A stretch of DNA of 13,779 nt. Origin: JAHFOW01 sp046350595 (GTDB lineage Bacteria; Planctomycetota; Brocadiia; Brocadiales; Brocadiaceae). Shown in pieces: positions 1 to 5,962 of this stretch; the stretch's first letter is position 1; every line of letters starts with the position of its first letter. The stretch spans positions 1 to 13,779 of the forward strand of contig JAXMAC010000094.1 of assembly GCA_046350595.1 (NCBI GenBank), given 5' to 3'. Made by a program: the position numbers and the translations under genes. Under the pieces are notes generated by a model. It ran no database searches, was not told where the DNA came from, and saw only the letters and a program-made list of their open reading frames with translations.

Positions 1-81
1 GGAATCATAGACGATGTTAACATTTACAACCGGGCACTGAGTGACCAGGAAGTGCAAAGTATTTATTCCTTGGGTATTTAG
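1..81 (+). CDS. C-terminal end of a LamG/concanavalin-like jellyroll domain protein (partial)
   Basis: Reading from base 1 gives 26 codons and a TAG stop; the gene begins outside the window. The visible peptide includes GIIDDVNIYNRALSDQEV followed by a short tail ending in SLGI. This matches the last beta strand and closing helix of LamG-like (Laminin G / concanavalin A-like) domains, which typically end in a G-x-I-D-x-V-x-I-Y-N-R-A-L-S motif. Proteins of this kind are usually large, secreted or surface-bound and bind carbohydrate or other surface ligands. That fits the neighbouring exosortase locus, but the rest of the protein cannot be seen. The family call rests on one motif; the function of the whole protein is unknown. 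Confidence 0.7.
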   Translation, partial: GIIDDVNIYNRALSDQEVQSIYSLGI

Positions 82-185
82 TTGGGATAAAAATAACCCC
101 CTTTACGTTTTTCGAATCGCTCGGTGTGTATTCATGGACTAATAATGGATATTTTAAAGGTACTGTCGATAAAGTTTGTTTTTAA
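82..185 (+). pseudogene. Possible decayed LamG-domain tail (gene remnant)
   Basis: The stretch after the LamG stop stays open in another frame (frame 3, to a TAA at 183-185). It has no plausible start codon, but ends in residues resembling a second LamG C-terminus: W-T-N-N-G-Y-F-K-G-T-V-D-K-V-C-F from about 135 to 182. G-Y-F-x-G-T-I-D-x-V is the usual penultimate motif of LamG domains. I read this as a possible remnant of a duplicated 3' end or of a neighbouring LamG gene. The match is short and could be chance. Confidence 0.3.
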
Positions 186-218
186 ATAGGCAAGTGTTTA
201 TAGTTATGGTTTTTTAAT

Positions 219-246
219 TTGACATATGTTTTGTTCAAGGTATAAT
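219..246 (+). promoter_or_regulatory. Sigma-70-type promoter, TTGACA-16-TATAAT
   Basis: A perfect -35 hexamer TTGACA (219-224) and a perfect -10 hexamer TATAAT (241-246) are separated by 16 bp, one short of the optimum. A transcript would start near 252-254, leaving a leader of about 160 nt before the secreted-protein gene at 415. It is the best promoter-like sequence in the window. Confidence 0.75.
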
Positions 247-414
247 GCTGTTGTATGGTTTGCCACCGTTTAGATACCGATCTGAAGTTTAAAGTCTAAG
301 GAAGGAGGAATTTGCAAACATATTAACATACATGAAAAGCTTCAAGTCATGATAGTAGGGTTATCGTATGCCTGTGCATATTATATGTATTAACATTAGT
401 GTTGGAGGAAGAAT
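247..414 (+). other. Long 5' leader with an orphan Shine-Dalgarno sequence
   Basis: About 160 nt of transcribed leader separate the promoter from the ATG at 415. It carries a strong Shine-Dalgarno-like AAGGAGG at 302-308 with no gene at a normal distance behind it. The only ATG soon after (332) opens a six-codon reading frame (MKSFKS, then TGA). A second, correctly spaced GGAGG (404-408) serves the gene at 415. The leader could encode a leader peptide or fold into a regulatory RNA. I could not match it to a riboswitch class I know and saw no strong hairpin by eye. Confidence 0.35.
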
Positions 415-987
415 ATGAATAAGTTAAAGGTTGGATTTATTGCCTTATTTGTGGCTATTTTTGCGGTATATTTGTCAGGTCAGGCTGTTTTTGCAGAAAA
501 AAAAGGGAGTTCGTCAGAAGTGGTTTATAATGATGGCACATTTGGCCTTTCTCATACATCGGCGGTAAGCGTATCTAACCAGGGCAAAGTAGCCAGACCT
601 CTTTTGGCGGAAACACCGGTATTAAATTTTCATACTGCTTATACCTCATATACAGATGTATTTAATGGTGACAGTTATTGGGCTTTTTTATGTCCAGATA
701 ATGTTTTTATATTTGGTTCTTTCTCGACATTGCAGGGTACGCTGACAGGCGTTCGTGTACGTTGGAAAATTAAAAACATAGATATTCCAACATTGTTTAA
801 GGTCGTTGATGTATCCCATGATTTCAGTGATATTGTGGTAACACCTGATGATTTTTGGAATGTATGGCTTCACATAGATGGTCTGGTGCCTGGACATTAT
901 TTGGCAACAGTAACGGTAGAAAGCCTGGAAAATTATGGCAAAAAGTCTGCTAAATGTAGATTTACGGTAATACCTTGCGACCAATAG
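415..987 (+). CDS. Secreted protein of unknown function
   Basis: The 190-residue product begins with a classic Sec signal peptide: a basic start (MNKLK), a hydrophobic core to about residue 24, and a likely signal peptidase I site after V-F-A (about residue 27). The mature part of about 160 residues is rich in beta-branched and aromatic residues with alternating hydrophobic positions. Its last third (V-P-G-H-Y-L-A-T-V-T-V) looks like the closing strands of an immunoglobulin-like beta sandwich. It has no PEP-CTERM or other anchor, so it is probably free in the periplasm/paryphoplasm or outside the cell. The ATG at 415 is supported by GGAGG at 404-408. It is the first gene behind the strong promoter at 219-246. 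I do not recognise a family. Confidence 0.8.
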   Translation: MNKLKVGFIALFVAIFAVYLSGQAVFAEKKGSSSEVVYNDGTFGLSHTSAVSVSNQGKVARPLLAETPVLNFHTAYTSYTDVFNGDSYWAFLCPDNVFIFGSFSTLQGTLTGVRVRWKIKNIDIPTLFKVVDVSHDFSDIVVTPDDFWNVWLHIDGLVPGHYLATVTVESLENYGKKSAKCRFTVIPCDQ

Positions 988-1032
988 TGTCACATCTTAA
1001 TGCAGATTATGATCATTGTTGTAAAGGGTCAC

Positions 1033-1063
1033 ATCCAGAATCCTTGGTTTAAGGATTCCGGAT
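1033..1063 (+). other. Intergenic hairpin (12-bp stem with one mismatch)
   Basis: ATCC-A-GAATCCTT (1033-1045) can pair with AAGGATTC-C-GGAT (1051-1063) around a five-base loop, giving 12 pairs with a single A/C mismatch. No run of T follows, so it is not a typical intrinsic terminator. It lies 31 nt before the PEP-CTERM start and could stabilise transcript ends or separate the expression of the two flanking genes. Confidence 0.5.
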
Positions 1064-1094
1064 ATCCGTAAAATTTTAAATAAGGAGGAGCAAA

Positions 1095-1337
1095 ATGAAG
1101 AAAAGATTGTTTGTCGTGTTGGGGGGTGTTGTATTATCTGCGAGTGTTTTTGTTTTAAATGCACATGCAGGTGGATCTGTTGGTTCTTCAAGGGGTGGGA
1201 AACCTCCAAAACCAGTTCCTGAACCGATTAGTTGTGTACTCCTTTTGGCAGGTGGAGCAACGCTGGCAGCTTTAAGACGTTGGAAAAGTAAAAAGAATTC
1301 ATCGAAAGAAGTTGAGGAGAACGCGGGTAATTTATAA
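1095..1337 (+). CDS. Very small PEP-CTERM sorting-domain protein
   Basis: An 80-residue protein built almost entirely of targeting signals. Residues 1-25 form a Sec signal peptide ending A-H-A. Then come about 17 residues rich in Gly, Ser, Lys and Pro, the sorting motif V-P-E-P (about 42-45), a hydrophobic span (about residues 46-60), and a basic stop (R-R-W-K-S-K-K). This order is the PEP-CTERM signature recognised by exosortases, which cut at the motif and release or transfer the protein at the membrane. After both cuts only about 15-20 residues would remain. Unusually, about 14 residues follow the basic cluster, where most PEP-CTERM proteins end. A strong AAGGAGGAG (1082-1090) precedes the ATG, and the exosortase gene follows. 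The role of so short a mature peptide is unknown; carrier, adhesive or regulatory roles are guesses. Confidence 0.85.
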   Translation: MKKRLFVVLGGVVLSASVFVLNAHAGGSVGSSRGGKPPKPVPEPISCVLLLAGGATLAALRRWKSKKNSSKEVEENAGNL

Positions 1338-1362
1338 ATTGATGAAATTTAAAGTGTTCATC

Positions 1363-1397
1363 GTAGCGACTTTAGTTATAAAAACTAAAGTCGCTAC
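1363..1397 (+). terminator. Perfect 15-bp hairpin, terminator-like, before the exosortase gene
   Basis: GTAGCGACTTTAGTT (1363-1377) and its exact reverse complement (1383-1397) flank a five-base ATAAA loop. The tract after the stem (TTCAATTATC) is only weakly T-rich. The hairpin may end or attenuate the PEP-CTERM transcript, or protect its 3' end. It stops 15 nt before the exosortase ATG, where a Shine-Dalgarno sequence should be, so it may also limit exosortase translation. Confidence 0.55.
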
Positions 1398-1412
1398 TTC
1401 AATTATCAGCTC

Positions 1413-2231
1413 ATGCTCCACTACGTAAGTTGGATATTGTTTCTTTCTTTGTACATTCCACTCTTCTTCAGGTTATATCGCTCATCTTGGCTCGAATCTG
1501 ATTATACGCATGCCTATTTTATCTTTCCGATCTTTTTATGGCTTGTTTGGCGTAAACGATTTGCGATCAAAGATATTCTAAAAGAATTAAAACCAAACAA
1601 AAAATTACCCGGTTTCTTTGCATTATTGTTTGGGGTATTTATGTTTACGTTTGGTTGGCGGCAGGATTACGTCTTTATTACTACGCTTTCGCTGGTTCCT
1701 GTACTGTATGGATTAGTTGGTTTTCTTTATGGACAGATGGTGGCAAAGACATTATACTTTCCCATTTTTTATCTTATCTTATTGGCTCCACTCCCGACGG
1801 GAATTGTAGATAACCTCACCCTTCCTTTACGTTTTGGTGTTTCTATAGCCACAGACAAAATTCTAAGACTTTTTAGCTTCCCCATCTCGCGAGAGGGACT
1901 CCTATTATCTCTAGGAAACAATGAATTATTCATGGGACAACCTTGTAGTGGTTTTCGCTCAATTATAACTATGTTTTCTTTGGCCTTAGTTTATGTTTAT
2001 ATTATCAAAGGTGGTTTATCAAAGAAAATTATTCTTGTAACTTCTATTATTCCTGTATCAATATTTGGTAACCTTATGCGAGTAATTATACTCTGCTTGA
2101 TAACCTACTATTTCGGCGAAGAAGCGGGCCAGGGGTTTTTCCATAATTTCAGCGGCATTCTAATATTTATAATAACTATCCTCGGATTGGTTGGTATAGA
2201 ATATCTTCTAGAAGATAAAATTCAGAAATAA
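1413..2231 (+). CDS. xrt: Exosortase (PEP-CTERM transpeptidase/protease)
   Basis: A 272-residue polytopic inner-membrane protein of typical length for a core exosortase, with about eight hydrophobic segments. The N-terminal family motif appears as D-Y-T-H-A-Y-F-I-F-P (30-39), ending in W-R-K-R. The three catalytic residues are in their conserved settings: Cys178 in P-C-S-G-F-R-S, Arg223 in N-L-M-R-V, and His244 in F-F-H-N-F-S-G. Exosortases cleave PEP-CTERM substrates at the membrane, by analogy with sortases and archaeosortases, and are linked to exopolysaccharide-rich surfaces. The gene follows a PEP-CTERM substrate and precedes an EpsI-like gene, the usual genetic company. No Shine-Dalgarno sequence is visible before the ATG, and a strong hairpin sits 15 nt upstream, suggesting low or controlled translation. 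The subtype cannot be assigned by eye. Confidence 0.93.
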   Translation: MLHYVSWILFLSLYIPLFFRLYRSSWLESDYTHAYFIFPIFLWLVWRKRFAIKDILKELKPNKKLPGFFALLFGVFMFTFGWRQDYVFITTLSLVPVLYGLVGFLYGQMVAKTLYFPIFYLILLAPLPTGIVDNLTLPLRFGVSIATDKILRLFSFPISREGLLLSLGNNELFMGQPCSGFRSIITMFSLALVYVYIIKGGLSKKIILVTSIIPVSIFGNLMRVIILCLITYYFGEEAGQGFFHNFSGILIFIITILGLVGIEYLLEDKIQK

Positions 2232-2291
2232 TCGTATATCAAAAAGCAAAATTTCCAAAATAATGTCTAAAAGTCAATACTTTCTATAATT

Positions 2292-2984
2292 ATGTTAATT
2301 TTAACTAGCTTAATTCGCAGTAATTATGGCAGCTTATTCATTAAAAATTACAGGGTTCTTATTGTAAATATAATCCTTCTATCAGCTCTTATTTATAGTT
2401 TTGGTTTTTCGAAACCTAAATATGAAAGTGCTAATATTCTTTCACAATTACAAATACCTTATGATATCGGTGAATGGCGTGGAGAAGATACAGACCAAAG
2501 CTGGAGTGTAGATGATGAAAGATTTAATTTTATAAGTGGCATGTTACAACGTAAATATAATAAAGCCAACGACCAAAGCGTCTTTTTAACTATTTTGGAT
2601 GCTGGTAATTTTCACAATCCAAAGGTATGTTCTAACAGTTCTGGTTATAAAGTAAAAGAATTAAATGACCTTAACCTTATTCTATTAAATCGCAATCTGA
2701 AAGCACATGCTATTTATGCTGATAAGGAGAATGAGGGATATTTAATCATTTACTGGATTTGTATCAACAAGGACATCGTGAACTGGACAGAGCAAAAAAT
2801 TAAACAGCTTTGGTTTTCGTTAACGAATAAGAAAAATGCTGGTTTAATGATTAGATTTGATGTACCATGTGACGAAAACAGTATACCGGATAGTTTAAAG
2901 TTATGTGAAGAATTTATATTAAATTTAAGCCGCACACTATCTTTGGATGAAGCTGAGTATATTATTGGCAAACGCATTCAATAA
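2292..2984 (+). CDS. epsI: EpsI-family exosortase-associated protein
   Basis: The 230-residue protein has one N-terminal membrane span (about 21-39) and a soluble domain outside the membrane. That domain starts P-Y-D-I-G-E-W-R-G-E-D (about 56-66), the G-x-W-x-G-x-D signature of EpsI/DUF3485 proteins, and continues with the H-N-P-K-V-C-S-N-S-S-G-Y block (His108, Cys113), matching the family's H-x-P-x-x-C segment. EpsI domains occur as separate proteins or fused to exosortases and are thought to help exosortase function or exopolysaccharide export; their chemistry is not settled. The gene lies 60 nt after the exosortase gene. No ribosome binding site is visible before this ATG, so the start is only the best available. 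The weak conservation in the middle means the family call rests mainly on the two motifs and the context. Confidence 0.8.
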   Translation: MLILTSLIRSNYGSLFIKNYRVLIVNIILLSALIYSFGFSKPKYESANILSQLQIPYDIGEWRGEDTDQSWSVDDERFNFISGMLQRKYNKANDQSVFLTILDAGNFHNPKVCSNSSGYKVKELNDLNLILLNRNLKAHAIYADKENEGYLIIYWICINKDIVNWTEQKIKQLWFSLTNKKNAGLMIRFDVPCDENSIPDSLKLCEEFILNLSRTLSLDEAEYIIGKRIQ

Positions 2985-3051
2985 CAAATCACACGATAAA
3001 CTAAATCTAAGTACAGGCATATATTGTTATAAATCAAAAAAAGGAGGAGCA

Positions 3052-3651
3052 ATGCAAACAATACTAAAAGATGATATATTAAATGAAAAAAATAAAGAGA
3101 CTACTGGAAAAGAAAAAGTGGATAAGATTATGAATATGATAGTGGAATCTTCAGGGACTTTAAGCCATACAGGTGATAAATTTGAGCAAGGGGAGCAAAA
3201 AAAGTTAGATATGACATCGAATTTGCAATACTTATTCAGTAGCGAAATATTGATAGACGGAGAAAATAAAGCGGAACTTGAAGAATTGAGAGACAAAGTT
3301 GCCGAAGAGTTAAAGCCATCGAGTGGTTTAGAGTTGATTATTGTGGATAGGATTGTTTCTGGTATTTGGAGACTGAGGCGGTGTTTGAAGCTCGAGAGCC
3401 AACTGATGAATTACGACAAAGCTTGTATTCAGGAATACGAACAGGGATTGTTCGTTGTGAGAAAAAGGAAATGTGGCGAGTTGGTACAACTTAAAGCATT
3501 GCAAATTGCCGGAGATAAAACCATAATAGAAGGATTGTCCAGGTATGAAGTAGCGCTAGAAAGGCAGATATACAAAGCGTTAAGCGAGCTAAACAAGGGC
3601 AGGCAGCGTGCACTAAGGTTGCAAAAGAGGGGTTCGAGAATGGCCAGGTAA
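3052..3651 (+). CDS. Conserved-looking cytoplasmic protein of unknown function
   Basis: I chose the ATG at 3052 (199 residues) because it follows a strong AAGGAGGAG at 3041-3049. The frame is open further upstream, but only by overlapping the previous gene. There is no signal peptide or membrane span. Residues 1-60 are polar and probably disordered. From about residue 65 the protein is helical and charged, with E-E-L-R-D-K-V-A-E-E-L-K-P, then I-V-D-R-I-V-S-G-I-W-R-L-R-R, and near the end L-S-R-Y-E-V-A-L-E-R-Q-I-Y-K-A-L. These blocks resemble a widespread family in planctomycetes and acidobacteria whose members usually begin with a phage- or transposon-like N-A-x-x-H-G-L motif. That N-terminal motif is missing here. 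The C-terminus is strongly basic, so nucleic acid binding is possible. The family resemblance is from memory and the function is unknown. Confidence 0.7.
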   Translation: MQTILKDDILNEKNKETTGKEKVDKIMNMIVESSGTLSHTGDKFEQGEQKKLDMTSNLQYLFSSEILIDGENKAELEELRDKVAEELKPSSGLELIIVDRIVSGIWRLRRCLKLESQLMNYDKACIQEYEQGLFVVRKRKCGELVQLKALQIAGDKTIIEGLSRYEVALERQIYKALSELNKGRQRALRLQKRGSRMAR

Positions 3652-3793
3652 AAAGTCAGGCATTTTTTGAACTGTAAAATCTATGCAATGTAACATAATG
3701 TATATTATCAGACGTCGTTATTATTTTAGTTTTGGTGATGAGCGATGTTTCGCTTTTATGGTAAGCCGTTTTGGTTGAAGTTTAAGAATATTA

Positions 3794-3822
3794 TTGACAA
3801 TATAAAATATGTTTGGTACTAT
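3794..3822 (+). promoter_or_regulatory. Probable sigma-70 promoter for the lipid cluster
   Basis: TTGACA (3794-3799) lies 17 bp upstream of TACTAT (3817-3822), a perfect -35 with a four-of-six -10 at ideal spacing. It lies in the 253-nt gap 3652-3904 and would give a leader of about 75 nt for the acyl carrier protein gene. Apart from this I see no terminator or other clear element in that gap. Confidence 0.5.
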
Positions 3823-3891
3823 AACCGCTTTATTGCAGTCGGCGCGTATAATAATTTTCTATTTATTTTACGAATTAAAGTAATTGTTAAG

Positions 3892-3897
3892 AAGGAG
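3892..3897 (+). promoter_or_regulatory. Ribosome binding site fixing the TTG start of the ACP gene
   Basis: AAGGAG sits seven bases before the TTG at 3905. The alternative TTG at 3884 in the same frame has no such site and would place this sequence inside the gene. Confidence 0.7.
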
Positions 3898-3904
3898 CAA
3901 AATT

Positions 3905-4174
3905 TTGAACGCAGAAGAGGTTGAAAAAGGCGTAACCTCCATTGTTGCTGAGGTTACAGAATTAGATGAAAAGGAAATTTGGGAAAAAAGGGATGCAAAT
4001 TTCTTTAAAGATTTAGAAATAGATTCTCTATTGGCGCTGGAAATTCTTGCGCTTATAGAAAAAAAATTCAAAGTTCAGATCCCTGAGGAGAAACTTATAG
4101 ATATCACATCGTTGAGCACCACAATTAGCTTGACAAAATCCGTTTTGAAAGAAAACGGGAAACTCTCAGCTTAA
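3905..4174 (+). CDS. Acyl carrier protein
   Basis: An 89-residue acidic helical protein from a TTG start with AAGGAG seven bases upstream. The phosphopantetheine attachment site is L-E-I-D-S-L-L-A-L-E with Ser41, the expected D-S-L motif at the start of helix II, preceded by N-F-F-K-D-L. The prosthetic group carries the growing acyl chain to the partner enzymes as a thioester. It differs from the housekeeping AcpP in detail: it has a Trp at residue 26, I-D-S where D-S is usually preceded by a small residue, and a Lys-containing tail. It lies 87 nt ahead of FabZ and the two ketosynthase genes and is best read as a dedicated carrier for this cluster, not the general fatty-acid ACP. That dedication is inferred from context. 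The ACP family call itself is secure. Confidence 0.93.
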   Translation: MNAEEVEKGVTSIVAEVTELDEKEIWEKRDANFFKDLEIDSLLALEILALIEKKFKVQIPEEKLIDITSLSTTISLTKSVLKENGKLSA

Positions 4175-4261
4175 CTTGTTTTAAATTGCTGCTTTTGATT
4201 TTGGTAAATTTACTTAGCGCAGTGCATATGTCCTGTATGACAAGAGAAAGGCTAATAAGAA

Positions 4262-4711
4262 ATGATATTTTTTGAGGAAATCCGATCCCTTCTTCCTCAA
4301 AAATATCCTTTCCTGTTTATTGATAAAGTATTAGAGTTTGAAGAAGGGAAAAGAATTGTTTGTGTAAAAAATGTTTCAGGAAATGAACCTGTCTTTGTTG
4401 GACATTTCCCTGATTTTGCCATTATGCCGGGAGTATTAATCATCGAAGCAATGGCGCAGGCATCCATCATCCTTTTTAAAAAAAGCCTCCCTATCCAAAA
4501 TAATCAAGACACTGTTTTTTTATTAGCATCAGTTGGTAGTGCGCGATTCACAAAGCCAGTGTTTCCTGGTGACCAACTTCTCATAGAAATTATTGTCGAA
4601 AAGATTGTATCTAAGGGAGCGATAGTTCAGGCGATGGTAAAAGTCGAGGAAAAAAGTGTGGCTAAAGCAACTTTAACTTTTGGAATTGCAGAAAAGAGCG
4701 CATTAACATAG
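4262..4711 (+). CDS. fabZ: FabZ-type 3-hydroxyacyl-ACP dehydratase
   Basis: The 149-residue protein is the usual length of FabZ, a single hot-dog fold that removes water from 3-hydroxyacyl-ACP to give trans-2-enoyl-ACP. The opening motif is L-P-Q-K-Y-P-F-L-F-I-D-K-V (11-23). The catalytic pair is His48 in V-G-H-F-P and Glu62 in I-I-E-A-M-A-Q, with M-P-G-V-L between them. The usual L-P-H-R-Y-P-F reads L-P-Q-K-Y-P-F, so the family's conserved His-Arg is replaced by Gln-Lys; neither is a catalytic residue. A Phe-rich stretch lines the chain tunnel region. The Shine-Dalgarno sequence is weak (GAGAAAGG, about ten bases upstream). Its stop lies 3 nt before the ketosynthase start, implying translational coupling. 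FabA-like isomerase activity cannot be excluded by eye, but the active-site Glu argues for FabZ. Confidence 0.93.
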   Translation: MIFFEEIRSLLPQKYPFLFIDKVLEFEEGKRIVCVKNVSGNEPVFVGHFPDFAIMPGVLIIEAMAQASIILFKKSLPIQNNQDTVFLLASVGSARFTKPVFPGDQLLIEIIVEKIVSKGAIVQAMVKVEEKSVAKATLTFGIAEKSALT

Positions 4712-4714
4712 ATT

Positions 4715-5935
4715 ATGGATAAACGTGTTGTTATAACAGGCGTAGGGATGATTACTCCCATCGGTTCAGGACGGGAAGTATTTTGGAATGCCCTTATTGC
4801 TGGGGTATCTGGTGTTGATAATGTAACATGTATTGATACTTCCGAATATAAGGTCCATAAGGGGTGTGAAGTAAAAAACTTTACTTATTCAGATTATATA
4901 AAAGATGGAGTTCTCAAAAAAATTGGCAAGGGTTCACAGTTTGCCATAGCAGCAACGAAGTTGGCATTAGATGATAGTCGACTTGACCTGAGCAAAATTG
5001 ACCTGGAACGGATAGGCGTATCTGTAGGAACAACTGCTGGTGAAATTCAAATATTAGAAAAGGTCAACTACATCAGGTATAAAGAAGGAGAAGACAAGGT
5101 TGACCCTGATTTGTTTTTGATGCATCCCTGCAATAACATTCCTGCTAATATTGCAATTGAATTTGGTATGAAAGGTCCAAATACAATTATTCCTACAGCC
5201 TGTGCGGCAGGTAATTATGCTATTGGATATGCCTATGATTTGATTAAATTTGGTAGGGTTGACATGATGGTTGCAGGTGGTTCTGACCCCTTTTCAAAAG
5301 TTGCTTACACAGGGTTTGCCAGGCTTGGCGCCATTGCCCCTGAAATTTGCCAGCCATTCGACAAAAATAGAAAAGGTATGATGGTCGGTGAGGGCGCGGG
5401 AATGCTGCTTTTAGAGTCTCTCGACCATGCGACAAAAAGAGGCGCTCATGTTTATGCTGAAATTATTGGATATGGACTTAGTTGTGATGCATATCATATT
5501 ACTATTCCTCACCCTGATGGGGAAGGCGTCGTCTCTGCAATGAAAAAAGCACTAAAGAGCGCTCATTTAAAACCAGAAGATGTACAGTATATCAGCGCTC
5601 ATGGAACTGGAACGCCTGCAAATGACAAAGCTGAAACAATTTCTATTAAAAAGGTATTTGGAGATAAGCCAAAAAACCTTGCAATTAGTTCAATAAAATC
5701 AATGATTGGTCATACCATGGGGGCTGCAAGTGCAATTGAGGCTATAACCTGTGCCCTGGTTGTTCAGAATGATATTATCCCCCCCACAATCAATTATGAG
5801 ACGCCAGATCCGGAATGTGACTTGGATTATGTGCCAAATGTAATGAGAAAACAACGTGTAAATATTGTATTAAATAATGCACATGCCTTTGGCGGCAATA
5901 ATAGTTGTCTGGTTGTGAAAAAGTTTGCTGGTTAA
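4715..5935 (+). CDS. fabF: Beta-ketoacyl-ACP synthase II (FabF), catalytically intact
   Basis: A full-length 406-residue KAS II of the thiolase fold. The active-site triad is complete: Cys163 in P-T-A-C-A-A-G, His296 in S-A-H-G-T-G-T, and His333 in M-I-G-H-T-M-G-A, with the supporting Lys328 in S-I-K-S. The enzyme takes an acyl chain onto the Cys and condenses it with malonyl-ACP, lengthening the chain by two carbons. The N-terminus (R-V-V-I-T-G-V-G-M-I-T-P-I-G) and the glycine-rich C-terminus (A-F-G-G-N-N-S) are also typical. The gene begins 3 nt after fabZ with no evident Shine-Dalgarno sequence, so it is probably translated by coupling. It is followed 27 nt later by a second, degenerate copy of the family, which suggests this protein is the active half of a heterodimer. 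Confidence 0.95.
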   Translation: MDKRVVITGVGMITPIGSGREVFWNALIAGVSGVDNVTCIDTSEYKVHKGCEVKNFTYSDYIKDGVLKKIGKGSQFAIAATKLALDDSRLDLSKIDLERIGVSVGTTAGEIQILEKVNYIRYKEGEDKVDPDLFLMHPCNNIPANIAIEFGMKGPNTIIPTACAAGNYAIGYAYDLIKFGRVDMMVAGGSDPFSKVAYTGFARLGAIAPEICQPFDKNRKGMMVGEGAGMLLLESLDHATKRGAHVYAEIIGYGLSCDAYHITIPHPDGEGVVSAMKKALKSAHLKPEDVQYISAHGTGTPANDKAETISIKKVFGDKPKNLAISSIKSMIGHTMGAASAIEAITCALVVQNDIIPPTINYETPDPECDLDYVPNVMRKQRVNIVLNNAHAFGGNNSCLVVKKFAG

Positions 5936-5962
5936 AGGATTTATTGATAAAAGAGGATTTTG

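Noticed and set aside
251..300. Possible cyclic-di-GMP riboswitch, suggested by GTTTGCC near the surface-protein gene.
   Set aside because: The conserved GEMM core and its paired stems are not present.
2285..2290. A perfect TATAAT just before the EpsI-like ATG.
   Set aside because: No matching -35 element, and a start of transcription from it would fall after the ATG; AT-rich sequence makes such matches frequent.
2947..3051. An upstream extension of the unknown protein gene to an ATG at 2947.
   Set aside because: It would overlap the end of the EpsI-like gene and lacks a ribosome binding site, whereas the ATG at 3052 has a very strong one.
3745..3924. A 59-codon ORF (ATG at 3745), aromatic and basic, overlapping the start of the ACP gene.
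   Set aside because: No good ribosome binding site; it runs through the likely promoter and the ACP ribosome binding site, and the residue composition looks like translated AT-rich intergenic DNA.
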